Source of the DNA: Mauremys mutica
Taxonomy: Eukaryota > Chordata > Testudines > Geoemydidae
Reading direction: 5' to 3'
Length of the DNA stretch: 64,000 bases
NCBI RefSeq assembly: GCF_020497125.1
Contig: NC_059080.1
Location: 49,293,563 to 49,357,562, forward strand
Each line of letters begins with the position of its first letter. Positions within the stretch are counted from its first letter, which is position 1. This document shows, piece by piece, positions 1 through 11,300 of the stretch. Position numbers and translations under genes: made by a program. A model generated the notes under the pieces. It ran no database searches and had not been told where the DNA came from. It saw nothing but the letters and a program-made list of their open reading frames with translations.

Positions 1-590
1 TAATGTTTCCTCTGAATACTGTGTGGGTGCCTCAGTTTCTCGCCGACACTCTGTCTCCTGGCAACTAATGGCCCGGGCCCTTCGCCCCTGCAAGGGGATG
101 CTAAAGGTGTGGGAGAACAAAGAGGTCAGGCATGGGAAAGGAACTCAGCAGAGAAGGAGGGGCTGGAGGGGGTTTCAGTTTGGAGCTGGCTGGGGACGGG
201 AAGTGAGGGCAGATGGGGTTGTCTGGCTCGCAGGGCCCCAGAATGGACCCGGCTGAGGGGTCCCGTTCTCTGTACCTACAAGCTCTGTTTTAGACCATGT
301 TCCTGTCATCTAATAAACCTCTGTTTTACTGGTTGGCTAAGAGTCATGTCTGACTGCGAAGTGGGGGTGCAGGACCCTGTGGCTTCTCCAGGACCCCACC
401 TGGGCGGACTCACTGTGGGAAGCGCACGGAGGGGCATATGCTGAATGCTCCAAGGTCAGACCCAGGAAGGTGAAGCCGTGTGAGCTTCTTGTCCTGAAGA
501 CAGTCTGCTCCAAGGGAGAGGAGGCTCCCCAAAGTCCTGACTGGCTTTGTGGGCAGCAGTTCCAAAGCATCATCCGGGAACTCTGTGACA
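1..590 (+). mobile_element. Endogenous retroviral LTR (nearly complete)
   Basis: The block ends in ...CTCTGTGACA, a CA terminus typical of an LTR. An AATAAA signal at 312-317 lies where the R region should be. The first one to three bases (TG...) appear to be cut off by the window edge. No primer-binding-site-like sequence follows 590, so this is a solo LTR or the 3' LTR of a provirus lying to the left. LTR identity rests on recognition of a repeat common in turtles; the 5' duplication cannot be seen. It lies in THAP4 intron 2. Confidence 0.6.
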
Positions 591-652
591 TATGTATCCT
601 TTGTAACATAATTCTGGATGTTCTCTGTAATAAAGGTAATAATTGGAGATAT

Positions 653-822
653 ACCAATCTCCTAGAACGGACCTTGAAAGGTCATCAAGTCCAGCACCCT
701 GCCTTCACTAGCAGGACCAATTTTTGCCCCAGATCCCTAAGTGGACCCCTCAAGGATTGAACTCACAACCCTGGGTTTAGCAGGCCAATGCTCAAACCAC
801 TGAGCCATCCCTCCTGCCCTGT
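653..822 (-). mobile_element. tRNA-derived SINE with CR1-like tail, diverged
   Basis: On the minus strand the head reads as a tRNA-like pol III promoter: an A box (GGCTCAGTGGTTTGAGC) followed by a B box (GTTCAATCC). The 3' end resembles the CR1 tail (CCTTTCAAGGTC). Tortoise tRNA-Lys SINEs are known to share their 3' end with CR1. This copy is diverged at the tail end (653-690). Confidence 0.8.
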
Positions 823-849
823 ATTCATCTAAAGGGCTAGAGGTGTACT

Positions 850-1133
850 CCTCTTTTGAATCCTACTAAATTCTTGGCCTAAAAGATATTTTGTGACAAT
901 GAGTTCCACAAGTTAATTATTCATTATGTAAAAGTTTATCAGTTTTAAAGTTGTGACCCAATTTTATGCCTCCTTGTTCTTGTAAAATAAAAAGGAATAA
1001 ACAGAAAATGTTGATTTACCTTCTCCATAGCATTCATTATTTCATATACGTCTATCTTATACCCCTCCTTATTCATCTCCTCTAAACAGTCCTAGCCTTC
1101 TCACTCTCTTCTCAAACAGAAGTCTCTCCATAT
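850..1133 (-). mobile_element. Old CR1 LINE fragment
   Basis: The minus-strand translation gives a badly decayed CR1 ORF2 C-terminus, recognisable by comparison with the better preserved neighbour at 1134-1940. It has many stops and no clear 3' terminus. Confidence 0.5.
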
Positions 1134-1940
1134 CATAAGAACGGCCATACTGGGTCAGACCAAAGGTCCATCAACCCAGTATCCTGTCTTCCGACAGTGG
1201 CCAATGCCAGGTGCCCCAGAAGGAATGGACAGAACAGATAATCATCAAATGATCCATTCCCTGTCTCCCATTCCCAGCTTCTGGCAAACAGAGGTTAGGG
1301 ACACCATCCCTGCCCATCCTGGATAACAGCCATTGATGGACCTATCCTCCATGAATTTATCTAGTTCTTTTTTTAACCTTGTTATAGTCTTGGCCTTCAC
1401 AACATCCGCTGGCAAAGAGTTCCACAGGTTGACTGTGCACTGTGTGAAGAAATACTTCCTTTTGTTTGTTTTAAACCTGCTGCCTATTAATTTCATTTGG
1501 TGACCCCTAGTTCTTGTGTTATGAGGAGTAAATAACACTTCCTTATTTACTTTCTCCACACCAGTCATGATTTTATAGACTTCTATCATATCCTCCCTTA
1601 GTCATCTCTTTTCCAAGCTGAAAAGTCATAATTTTATTAATCTCTCCTCATACGGAAGCTGTTCCCTACCCCTAATCATTTTTGTTTCTGAACCTTTCCC
1701 AATTCCAATATATCTTTTTTGAGATGGGGTGACCATATCTGCACACAGTATTCAAGATGTAGGCATACCATGGATTTATAGAAAGGCAATATGATATTTT
1801 CTGTCTTACTATCTATCCCTTTCTTCAAGATGAGTCTGTTCGCTTTTTTGACTGCTGCTGCACATTCTGTGGATGTTTTTAGAAACTATTCACAATGATT
1901 CCATGATCTCTTTCTTGAGTGGTAACAGCTAATTTAGAGT
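1134..1940 (-). mobile_element. CR1-type LINE, 5'-truncated
   Basis: The minus strand carries a 114-codon open stretch (1245-1589) with the CR1 ORF2 C-terminal signature RGHQMKL...[14 protein letters not shown]. The 3' end near 1134 uses the GACCTTTGGTCTGACCCAGT type of tail, which differs from the GGGACCT tail of the CR1 copies at 35315, 45931 and 51937, so it is another subfamily. The 5' part is missing or decayed. Confidence 0.8.
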
Positions 1941-2300
1941 AACTATTATCCACATTTTATAGTGAGGGAACTGAGGCACAGGAAGACTAAGGCTATGTCT
2001 ACACTATGGGCGCTACTTCTGGGGAGGTTTCCTACAGTGATAGAAGGAGTTTTTCTGTTGCTGTAGTTAATCCACCTCCCACAGCAGCGGTAGCTAGGTC
2101 GACGGAAGAATTTTTCCATTGATTTAGCTGTGCTTATACTGGGGGCTAGGTTGGCAGAGCTATAGCACTCAGGAGTATGAATTTTTCACACCCCTGAGCA
2201 CCATAGTTCTGCTGACCCTATTTTTAAGTGCAGACCAGGCTTGAGTGACTTGGCCCAAGGTCACACAGGAAGTCTGTGGCAGCATAGCCTTAATCAGTTT
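1941..2300 (-). mobile_element. MIR SINE split by a MITE
   Basis: 1941-1990 reads GAGGGAACTGAGGCACAG and 2245-2300 reads GGCCCAAGGTCACACAGG. These are adjacent pieces of the core of a reverse-oriented MIR, separated by the element at 1991-2241. Confidence 0.75.
1991..2241. mobile_element. Harbinger-type MITE inside the MIR
   Basis: The ends are imperfect inverted repeats: GGCTATGTCTACACT on the left, and AGCCTGGTCTGCACT as the reverse complement of the right. The flanks are TAA and TGA, a 3-bp duplication with one later change, which fits the TWA target of PIF/Harbinger. A related MITE occurs at 43648-43920. Confidence 0.7.
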
Positions 2301-2433
2301 AGTCACCTGTCTCTGGTCCCTGCAATTTCTGCTATAGCTTTTTGGAGATGAGCTAAATACAGCATTCCAGGTGAGAGCAATATTACCCAAACCAACTATG
2401 AGTATTATGTTCTATCCTATTCTTATCCTAAGA

Positions 2434-2766
2434 CAGGGCTTCTCAAACAGGAGTCGCCGCTTCCGTAGGGAAAGTCCTTGGTGGGCCGGGCCAGTGTGTT
2501 TACCTGCCCCATCTGCAGGTCTGGCCGATCGCGGCTCCCACTGGCCGCGGATCGCTGCTCTGGGCCAATGGGAGTTGCTGGAAGCAGCGGCCAGTACATC
2601 CCTCGGCCTGTGCCGCTCCCAGCAGTTCCCATTGGCCCGGAGCAGCGATCCGCAGCCAGTGGGAGCCGCAATCGGCCGGACCTGTGGACGGGGCAGGTAA
2701 ACACACTGGCCCAGCCCGCCAGCGGCTTTCTCTACAGAAGCGGCGACCCCTGTTTGAGAAACCCTG
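2434..2766. mobile_element. hAT foldback MITE, GC-rich
   Basis: The ends CAGGGCTTCTCAAAC and GTTTGAGAAACCCTG form the terminal inverted repeat. Perfect 8-bp duplications TCCTAAGA flank it (2426-2433 and 2767-2774), the hAT hallmark. The interior is a long imperfect palindrome, so both strands show similar open frames with no coding meaning. Confidence 0.9.
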
Positions 2767-2774
2767 TCCTAAGA

Positions 2775-4214
2775 ACTCTTTGCAATGCAATTATTAAGAG
2801 GCAAGAACTAAACTACTTCTTAAATCAAGATAAAAGGCTACTGGGGGCTTCTCAAACACCTAGGATCTGTGCTAGTCCACTTACAGATTATCAGATTGTG
2901 AAACATGGTTGAAAAAGAGTCAAATAAGATGATGCTGGGAGGCTCGGCTTCATTGAATGCAGCCCACTGCACTCCATACAACCAGGTACTGCACAATGCG
3001 TATCTAGCGAATTGCTAATGACAGCAGCTACTAAGTCACACACAAACTTTGACTGCAGAGAACAGGTTCCTTATAGAGGCTTGCAACCTGACCCAAGCCC
3101 GACAGGACCCAACTACAGGCATCAGGTTTGTGTGGGATATGAAAAGAACTCGACACTCTCGGGCTTGGGACAAATTCCGGTTACGAGGGAGCTAGGCTGG
3201 CACAAGGCTGAAGAGAGAGACGAAGGATCCCTGTCCCCAGAGCCCAGTGGAGGTGGTGGCGGCTGGTTGGGGAAGTTGCAGTACCAGGCATTCTGGGACA
3301 GCTGCATGGGAAGAAGCCTTTGTCATCCCGAACAGGAGGCCACAGCAGTGCCAGGATGCAGAGAGAAGGCTTGGAGTGTTCCAGGCATCCACTCTGCACT
3401 GCCTTGCAGGTCAGGGTGGGGCACCTGCACACACATGGCAACATGGCAAGAGAGAGATGATGCTGACTTGGCTGGCTTGATGCGTGGGCTGGCTGGGCAG
3501 GCTCAGTGCTTGCCCCCACAAAGCTGCCTGGGCAGAGGCACTGGAGATGTCCAGAGCCACTGCCAGATGACCAAGATCCTGGAGGAGCGCTTCTAGGACT
3601 GGCCACCCCAGTGCTGCAGGAAGGAGCCCTGTTGGAGTGTGATGTATCACGTAGTGTCTGCACCCAGCAGTGCCACTGCTAGAGCCTCCCACAGGATAAG
3701 CAGAGTGTGAGGTTGGGGTGAGGGATCCAAGGCTCCTGAGCCCAAAGTCCAGCACAACAGGGATAGGAAGTGATGGGCTGGGTGGAGACAACATTGTCAG
3801 GTAGATGCTTGCAACCCTACCCAAATCCAGTGGGACCCACCTAACCACAAGTGTCAAATTCGGGTCATTATGAAACAACTCAACAAGCTAGGGTTGGGCT
3901 CAGATTTACTGTGGTCTAGTTGGGCTTTAAAATTAGGCCCTAGCAGACTTCTAGCTCCTTAAACATGACAAATAAATCCTTATGGCCTTTATGATCAGCT
4001 TCAAGTAGAAATTGAACTAGTTAAAAATGCCCGGGGAAGGGAAAGTAGAAGCTAATTGAAGTACTTTCTATTTAGAAGCAAGGCAAAACACACTACCTTA
4101 GATGAGAGATGACCTTAAAGTCTTACAAAAGATGTGCACTTTAACTAGATAGCCTCTTACTTTAACCGAAAGAATGAATTCGGCCTCAATTACAAAGGCA
4201 CTGAGAGTACTGAC
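2775..4214. other. THAP4 intron 2 sequence with a pair of diverged direct repeats
   Basis: No exon is recognised. Segments 3078-3180 and 3808-3910 are diverged direct copies (GCTTGCAAC...GACCCAA / GCTTGCAACCCTACCCAAA) flanking about 630 bp of GC-rich sequence. I cannot assign the family. Frames of up to 194 codons here look like composition effects. Confidence 0.4.
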
Positions 4215-5374
4215 CACAGTCCTGGGACAGCAGACTGTTCAAGTATGGGAAACTCATCTTCTCTAGTTCATCCAGCTTCTCCTTCAGCTTCTTGACTTGA
4301 CTGTCAGAGCGGCTGATTTTCTGCCTCAACAGCTTCAGCTCTCCATTCTTTTTCTCTACCTGCTCCCGTAGGCAGCACACTTCGTTTTTGCTTTGCCTAG
4401 AGGAGAAACAGTATGAATGGAGGGAGTCAATGAGCTTGCAAGCTCCTGAGGCTGAGATGATGACCTCATTGATTGACATGGGGTTGGCATCTGTCTCTCC
4501 TTTCTGCCCTACCACAGCCTCTGTTGCTGGCTGAGGGGTAAGGTCTGCAGGGGATGCTGACAAACTTTGGGAAGGTTTCTGAGGGGTTGCAGTAAGTGAT
4601 GAATTAGGGGAGCTTTCTGCTAAGGTCTTATTGTGCCCCATGATACTGCTGCTGCAGCTTGGTTCCACATCTCTCTTTGGCCTTTTCTTCTCAAGTTGCT
4701 CTTTTGGGAAAGATGGCTTCTCTCTGGTGTGCTTAGAGGAAAAGCTGTAAGAGTGGAGGGAGCCAATAAATTTGCAAGCCCCAGATACTGGAGGTGTGAA
4801 GTCATCAATTGATATACCACTTCTATCTGTTATCCAACTCTCAGTATGGACAGTGCTTTCAGAACAATCATCCACAGATGGTCTTTCTGGCTTTTTCTGG
4901 ACTCCTGTCTTTGTGACTAAATTATCGACTAACATCCTTCTCAGAGGCCCTTCCAACTGCCCACAGACATTCTCTCCTTGCTGAGACATTGACCCAGTTT
5001 CAGCTTGCAGAGTCACTTGCTCCATCTCTTTAGTCCCTTGCATTACCATAAAGTCTTGGTCAGAATATGAGGTTCTCTCAACTACCTCACAGCCTCCTTC
5101 CCTTGATTGATCTCCATCCCTCACAGGTATTTGGCTTGCTATTTTAATTCTACTTTTGACATAATCCTGGTTGTCGTCTTTCTTCTCTGTGAGCTGAAAG
5201 ATGGTTGGCACAGCTGTCGGCTTGAGTAGCCGATGCTGATCTTCCAGCCGTTTGGAGAAACTATCTTTGGTGAAATGCTCGCTGCAGAGAAAGGAGTACT
5301 TGGTGGGAGTCCAGTTGTCCCTTTGAACAGCTTTTAACCACTGGATCAGACGTTTTGAGTCCTTTAGAGGGAAT
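4215..5374 (-). CDS. THAP4: THAP4 coding exon 2
   Basis: The acceptor is CTTGTTTGCAG at 5375-5385 and the donor is GTCAGT at 4209-4214 (minus strand). The exon begins with the third base of the Arg26 codon and ends with the first base of codon 413. It holds most of the THAP domain, the middle region and the coiled coil. The reading frame is open throughout, with no frameshift. Confidence 0.95.
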
Positions 5375-8300
5375 CTGCAAACAAGAAGCATAAAAAGGGT
5401 AAAATAAATGGATATTTCTATAATCAAAGAAGCTTAGTGTTAACGGAGCAAAATTATCTAGAAAGCAGTATAGTACTGAGTATGCCTGGTTGATGATTGA
5501 TTATTGAAAGTTTCAGTGGAATGCTAAATATTCATTTCCTTGGCTGGCAGTTAAATTCCCCAGAGAGGACATAATCAGTTAGCTTTGTGCTCCCGTCTAT
5601 TAAAATCAGTTAGCAAGCAACTGACCACTCCACTATGTATTTATACCAGTCAGAGACTATGACTCTACTTGTAAGTGAGGAAAGACAAGATGTGAATAAT
5701 GAAACCCTCTGCCCCGAACAACAATCTAATCCATCTACAATCTTCAGGGACTGACTGGTGTTTATACTGAGTAATGAAGGGATATTAAACAAGAGATAAA
5801 ACATCCTACATTCAGGCCTCGATGCCAAGAAATCATAGCATTTAGACACACTGTATTTCTTATAGTTGACACAAATGCTTGTTTTAGACTGTTAACGGCA
5901 CCTCTCCAGAAAAAACAAAAACATAGCCAGGGACTTCACACACAATCATTTTCAGAGAGGAATTCAGTAGATTTTCATATCCCATGAGGGAAGAAAAATT
6001 AAAAATTAAACTAGGCATACAAGATACAGTTTGAAATGGGCTCGCAAAAGTCATTTTAATTTTGAATTTTTGCTTAGCATTACCAATGCTAAGGTTACAT
6101 TTGGATCTAGGCAAATGGACCCCTGCACCGGTATACAGAGACCATGGGCTACATTCAAGTACAGGCGTCTGCCTGAATAGTTCTATTTGCATGTTTGCGA
6201 CTTTGGACCACATGGGCCACTATTTTAAGAGAGCGTCTGAGGTGAATGTGTTCAGGCAGGAATACCAATATTACCCAAACCAACTATGATTACTCAGCAA
6301 TCTTACAAAAATAATCAGAAGAACTTTCTGAAATGTCAAAAGATGGCAAAACAAATCACAAAATTCATACAATAAAGCATAATGGATATAAAGATTATTA
6401 ACAGCTCTGCATAATAAAAAAGAGACAACTTACTGTATCTGCAGATTTTAAGTAACAGACATACAGAACAGAATCAGCATAGTTAGTATTACTATGTTAG
6501 TATTACTCATTTTGTGCACAGGAAACATGATTACCTCAAATTCATTACAAACAAGTGTTATATATAATTTGCACTTGAATTGTCTTCAGTTTCTAACTAC
6601 AAGAGGAAAGCAATATTTTTATCCTAGGTTTTTTGGAAGAGAAAAAGACTACTACTACAGAGCATTTCTTTAATGGAGTTTATCTTGGATGCCACCTGCA
6701 GCAATAAAATACGTCCCAGAAAGAAAGCTGTTTGTATGTAACTCATGGAACCTCTTTCCCTACTGTTCATTCTGGGTCAAGCTTTCTTATTGTTCAGCAA
6801 AGACATAAGAGGAGGGCAAGATTGTGTGCATCCCACATCATCACCATGACGGTACATGACAACAAGACTATTACACGTATTAGCTGAGACATGCAGTGGG
6901 GGAAATGTGCATGTGTACAGCCCTTAATGCCAGCCTTGGGCTATAACAAGACTTAGCTGAAGTTTCCTTAGCCAGTGGAGAGCTTGGAGGGGGGGAAATC
7001 CAAGTGTGTGTTCCTCATCAATAGCATAAGCAGAGTTACTATGGGTAGGTCTACACTAGAAACTTTTGTAGAATAGTAATGTGAGAGAGGGGTGTGATTT
7101 TTTTGTACAACATTTTTATACCAACAAAAGCCTTAATGTAGACATAATTATGCCAGCAAAAAAGTGCTTTGTCAGTGTAACTTATACTAGCTCCCTGAAC
7201 AAAATAAACTATACCAGTAAAAGCATTCTTGATGGTATAAGCTGCATGTTAACTAGGAGAGTTTGCCAGTGTAGTTATATCAGCAAAGTTTTTATAATGT
7301 AGACTGGACATATGTCTAGGGGGAGACCTGCAGGGAAGAAAACACATTGGAGAGTGGAAGGGGAATGCATTTTAGGTCTTGTTAGCAAATGTTATTGTGT
7401 TTAATCATGATTTTTAACAACACAGTTAGCCAACATAGACTGACCAGGGCTTTGTGGTCAGTGCAGACAAGTCATGTTCAACATGCTGCCAGCTAGATTT
7501 CATGATTAACTCTGTCATCATATCAAACATGACTTGTCCTTGTCCATGCTGACTGCAGTCATGATCAGCTAACTCAACTGTTTAAAATTATGAAATGCTT
7601 AAACATCATATTTTCTAATGTAGACAAGGCCAAAGTAGTAAAGAGTGAGAACAGTGGGGAAGGGAAGCGTGCATCCCTCATTCATCAACAGCATAAGAAC
7701 ATAACAGTTAGGATGCCTACTATAGGAAAATCTGCAGGGGTGGGGATATTGGGAAGTGTGTGTCTGGGGGGGAGGAGAAAAGTAGAGTGCCGGGGGGCAA
7801 GAAGTAGGAAAGGGAGATGTGAGAGACAGAGATGGTGTTCTGTCCCCCATATCAACAACTTTGAGTGCACAGCAGGGCTAAGCAATTACACTGGCTGGTG
7901 GCAGACATAGGGGGAGCAATGTGTATCAGGGAATCAGAGAAGAATGTTTATGTCCCCCATCATGACCCTTAAAGGTAAAGCAAGATTAAATATTTATATG
8001 CTGTCCAGTTGGAGATTTGTCAGGGTTCAGGAAATACATGTGCTGGGGCAGGAGAGAAAGGGGAGGATAAAATGTGTGCATCTGACAGGAGAGGAAGAAA
8101 CATGAGAGTCCCTCATCAACCATCTAAGAACATTGCAGGACTAAACAGTTACACTGGTCAGTGGGAAACCTGCAAAGAGTGGAAGGCAGGAGTAGGTGAG
8201 TACCTGGCAGTCTGAGGAGAGGGAAATGAGAAGGTGTATGTGCATCTGGGGATGGAGGATACCTGTGACTCTTCATCTTAGGAGGATAGAGGACAGATGC

Positions 8301-11300
8301 AGCTCTGTGTATTTATGTTGGAGAGATAGGACAGGAGTTTGGCATGTGTCTAATTGCCTGTCTTGTTGGGGATAGACGGGGCTGGCCTTACCATGAGGCG
8401 AACTGAGCGGCCACCTCAGGTGCCAGACTGTGGGGTGGGTGCGCCATTACGACCCAGAGTGTAGAAAATTGTGTCTGCTGCTGGTGCATATGTATTCGCT
8501 CTGCTCTAGATGCACAGAGATGGTGGAGTGCCCTGCTTTAGGAAGGAGGGCACAAGAGACATAACAGGTAGGCAGGAGAAAAGGTGAGAGGGAATAACAG
8601 AAAGCAGCAAGAGCTTCAGGGAGAGAGAGGAAGAGGAGCCTCTTATGTACCTCTCTAGCACCCCCAGGAGCCTGGACTGATTAACACCAGCTTCTCAGGG
8701 AGCTTCCTGCTGCTTCCCTGAACCCACTCGAGGAGAACAGGCAGTCAACTGAAGTAGTAGGAGTCAAATAGGCCCTTAAGACGCTGATATCTTCCCTCAC
8801 TCAGGCCCTGCTACCAGCCTGCTTATTTGTCCCCTTCAACTGAGTGTTGAGAGCCACTATAGCTGGCACAGAACAGCAGTCAGGAGTGAAAGAAGAAAAC
8901 ACCCCTGTGGGGCAGCATTCAGAAAAAGAAAGAAAGCAAAGGAAACTTTTCTATCTAAGCAGGAAGGAGCTCTCCTGAGATACATAGACACAAATGTACA
9001 CGGTGAGCCTTCTGGCCCCAGTGAGTATGTGAGTGGTGATGAGATGTCTGATCTTCCAGTTAGTCAGATAATGCAGGTGACCTGGCAGTTACTGCAGCAT
9101 CCATATCTCCATCTCAAATGGATGTAACCAGGCACATTCCTGAAGAAAAGTGTAGATCAGAGAAGAGTGTGGTGGAGGGGAAAGAAACGGCTGCTGCTGA
9201 GGTTAGTTCCTTAAGTCTAGATGATTCAGGACTGTGGACCCACTTGAGCAGTAGCCTGAGGGACTTCCTTGTACTGCATGGGCCACAGTAAGTGAAAAAC
9301 TTCATGTTCCCCAAAGACAATGAAAATAGAAGTTTCCATCCAACACTTTACTGGCGTGAAATCCCCAATAGTGACAAAGTGGAGAGGCCATGGCTTATGT
9401 ACTCAAAAACCCAGAATGCTGCATACTGTTTTTGTTGCAAAATCTTCCAGTCTAATTTTCCATCCACATTGGGTTCTACAGGAACAAAGGACTGAAAAAA
9501 TCTCGCTAGAAATCTGGCATGCCATGAGAAGGCAGCAAATCACCAGAGAGCATTCTATAGGTGGAAAGAGCTTGAGATGAGACTAAGGTTAAAGGCCACC
9601 ATAGATGATCAGCATCAAGAGAAGATTGCATCAGAGTCTCTTTACTGGCAAAATGTTTGGAGAAGGCTCATTGCCATTGTGAGAATGCTTGCTACCCAAA
9701 ACCTAGCACTGAGTGGCACTTCAGATCAGCTGTATGTGCCAAACAATGGAAACTTCTTTACAATTGTGGAGCTGATGGCTGAGTTTGATGCTGTACTCCA
9801 GGAGCATCTAAGAAGAGTCATCACCCAAGAAATGTACACACACCACTACCTTGGAAAAACAATTCAAAGTGAGATCGTACGGTTACCGGCAACTAAAGTC
9901 AAACAGAAGTTTGTGGCAGATCGGAAGTCAGCAAGATATTATTCTGTTATTCTGGACTGCAGACCTGACATCAGCCATATGGAACAAATGACTTTAATGG
10001 TGCGTTTTGTAACAACACCAGAACCTAGTGAAAATGTCCCTGCAATGGTGACTGTCAGAGAGCATTTTCTAGAATTTATTGACACTGATGATACTACAGG
10101 AGCTGGTATGACAAATGTGCTTCTTAAAAAGCTGGAAGATATGGGAATTGCGATAGTTGACAGGAGAGGTCAGGGCTACGATAATGGTGCCAACATGAGA
10201 GGAAAGAACAGAGGAGTGCAGACACCGATCCAAGAGTTAAACCCTCGAGCTTTTTTTGTCCCATGCAGTTCTCATTCATTGAACTTGGTGGTCAGTGATG
10301 CAGCATCAGATTCTAGTGAGGCTGCTGAATTTTTTAATGTAATTGAAAGCATCTATGTATTTTTCTCTGCATCAGCTCATCAATGGCAAATTTTGAAGCA
10401 ACATCTGGGAACATCCTCTCTGACACTGAAACCATTGAGTGCCACACGATGGGAAAGTTGAGTGGAGGCGATAAAGCCTATCAAACACCAAACTGAGAAG
10501 ATAGATGATGCCATAGTTGCCATTACGGAATATAATGCTATGACAGGAACTATTTGTGGGAGAACAGTGGCAGAGGGAAATGGAATCACCAGAAACATAC
10601 ATAATTTCAAATTTCTGTGTGGCTTAGTGTTGTGGCATGACATACTGTTTGAAATAAATGTTGTAAGCAAGAGACTCCAAGGTGTTGACCTTGATATATC
10701 TGGAGCAATGGAACAACTGGACAAAGCAAAGTCATACCTACAGTCTTACCGGTCAGATGAGGGATTTCAAAAAGTTCTGAAGAGTGCACAGAAGTTGGCA
10801 GAGGAACTTCACACTGAAGCTATTTTCCTACCCATTCAAGAATACAAGAGTCACCAAAGAAGACGACATTTTGATTACGAGGCACGGGATAATTCCATAA
10901 GACACCCCAAACAACAATTCAAAGGTGAATTCTTTAACCAGGTGCTAAATTGTGCAATACAGTCAGTTGAAGAACGTTTCATGCAGCTCAAGGAACACAG
11001 CAGTATATTTAGGATGTTGTATGATATTCCAAAACTCCTCACTATACCTTAGGAAGACCTACATCAGCAATGCAGGGCACTAGAGACAGTGTTGACACAT
11101 GATGACATGTGCGATATTGATGCAAGTGATTTAGGTGATGAACTGAAAGGGCTGTTCTGGAATATATGTGCACAAATAAGATGACCACCCTCTTTCCAAA
11201 TGCTTTTGTTGCTCTGCGGATATTTCTACCACTTTCTGAACAGTTGCCAGTGGAGAATGCAGCTTCTCCAAGCTGATGTTAATAAAAACATATCTACCCT

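Noticed and set aside
653..822. Possible tRNA gene on the minus strand
   Set aside because: A and B boxes are present, but the fold is decayed and the body continues into a CR1-like tail; it is a SINE. The same holds for 42375-42540 and 52793-52977.
2371..2912. Open frames of 93-144 codons on both strands
   Set aside because: They are inside the palindromic hAT MITE at 2434-2766.
3012..3596. 194-codon plus-strand open frame
   Set aside because: No domain, no splice context, and overlapping frames of similar size on the other strand; composition effect.
1..4214. THAP4 3' exons (nitrobindin-like domain)
   Set aside because: I looked on the minus strand for the HISHVGQPMLNFSF-type stretch and found none. 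The exons are taken to lie outside the window.
9577..10461. 294-codon frame as a possible host gene
   Set aside because: It is the middle of a hAT transposase within an element with TIRs and 8-bp duplications, with in-frame stops before and after.
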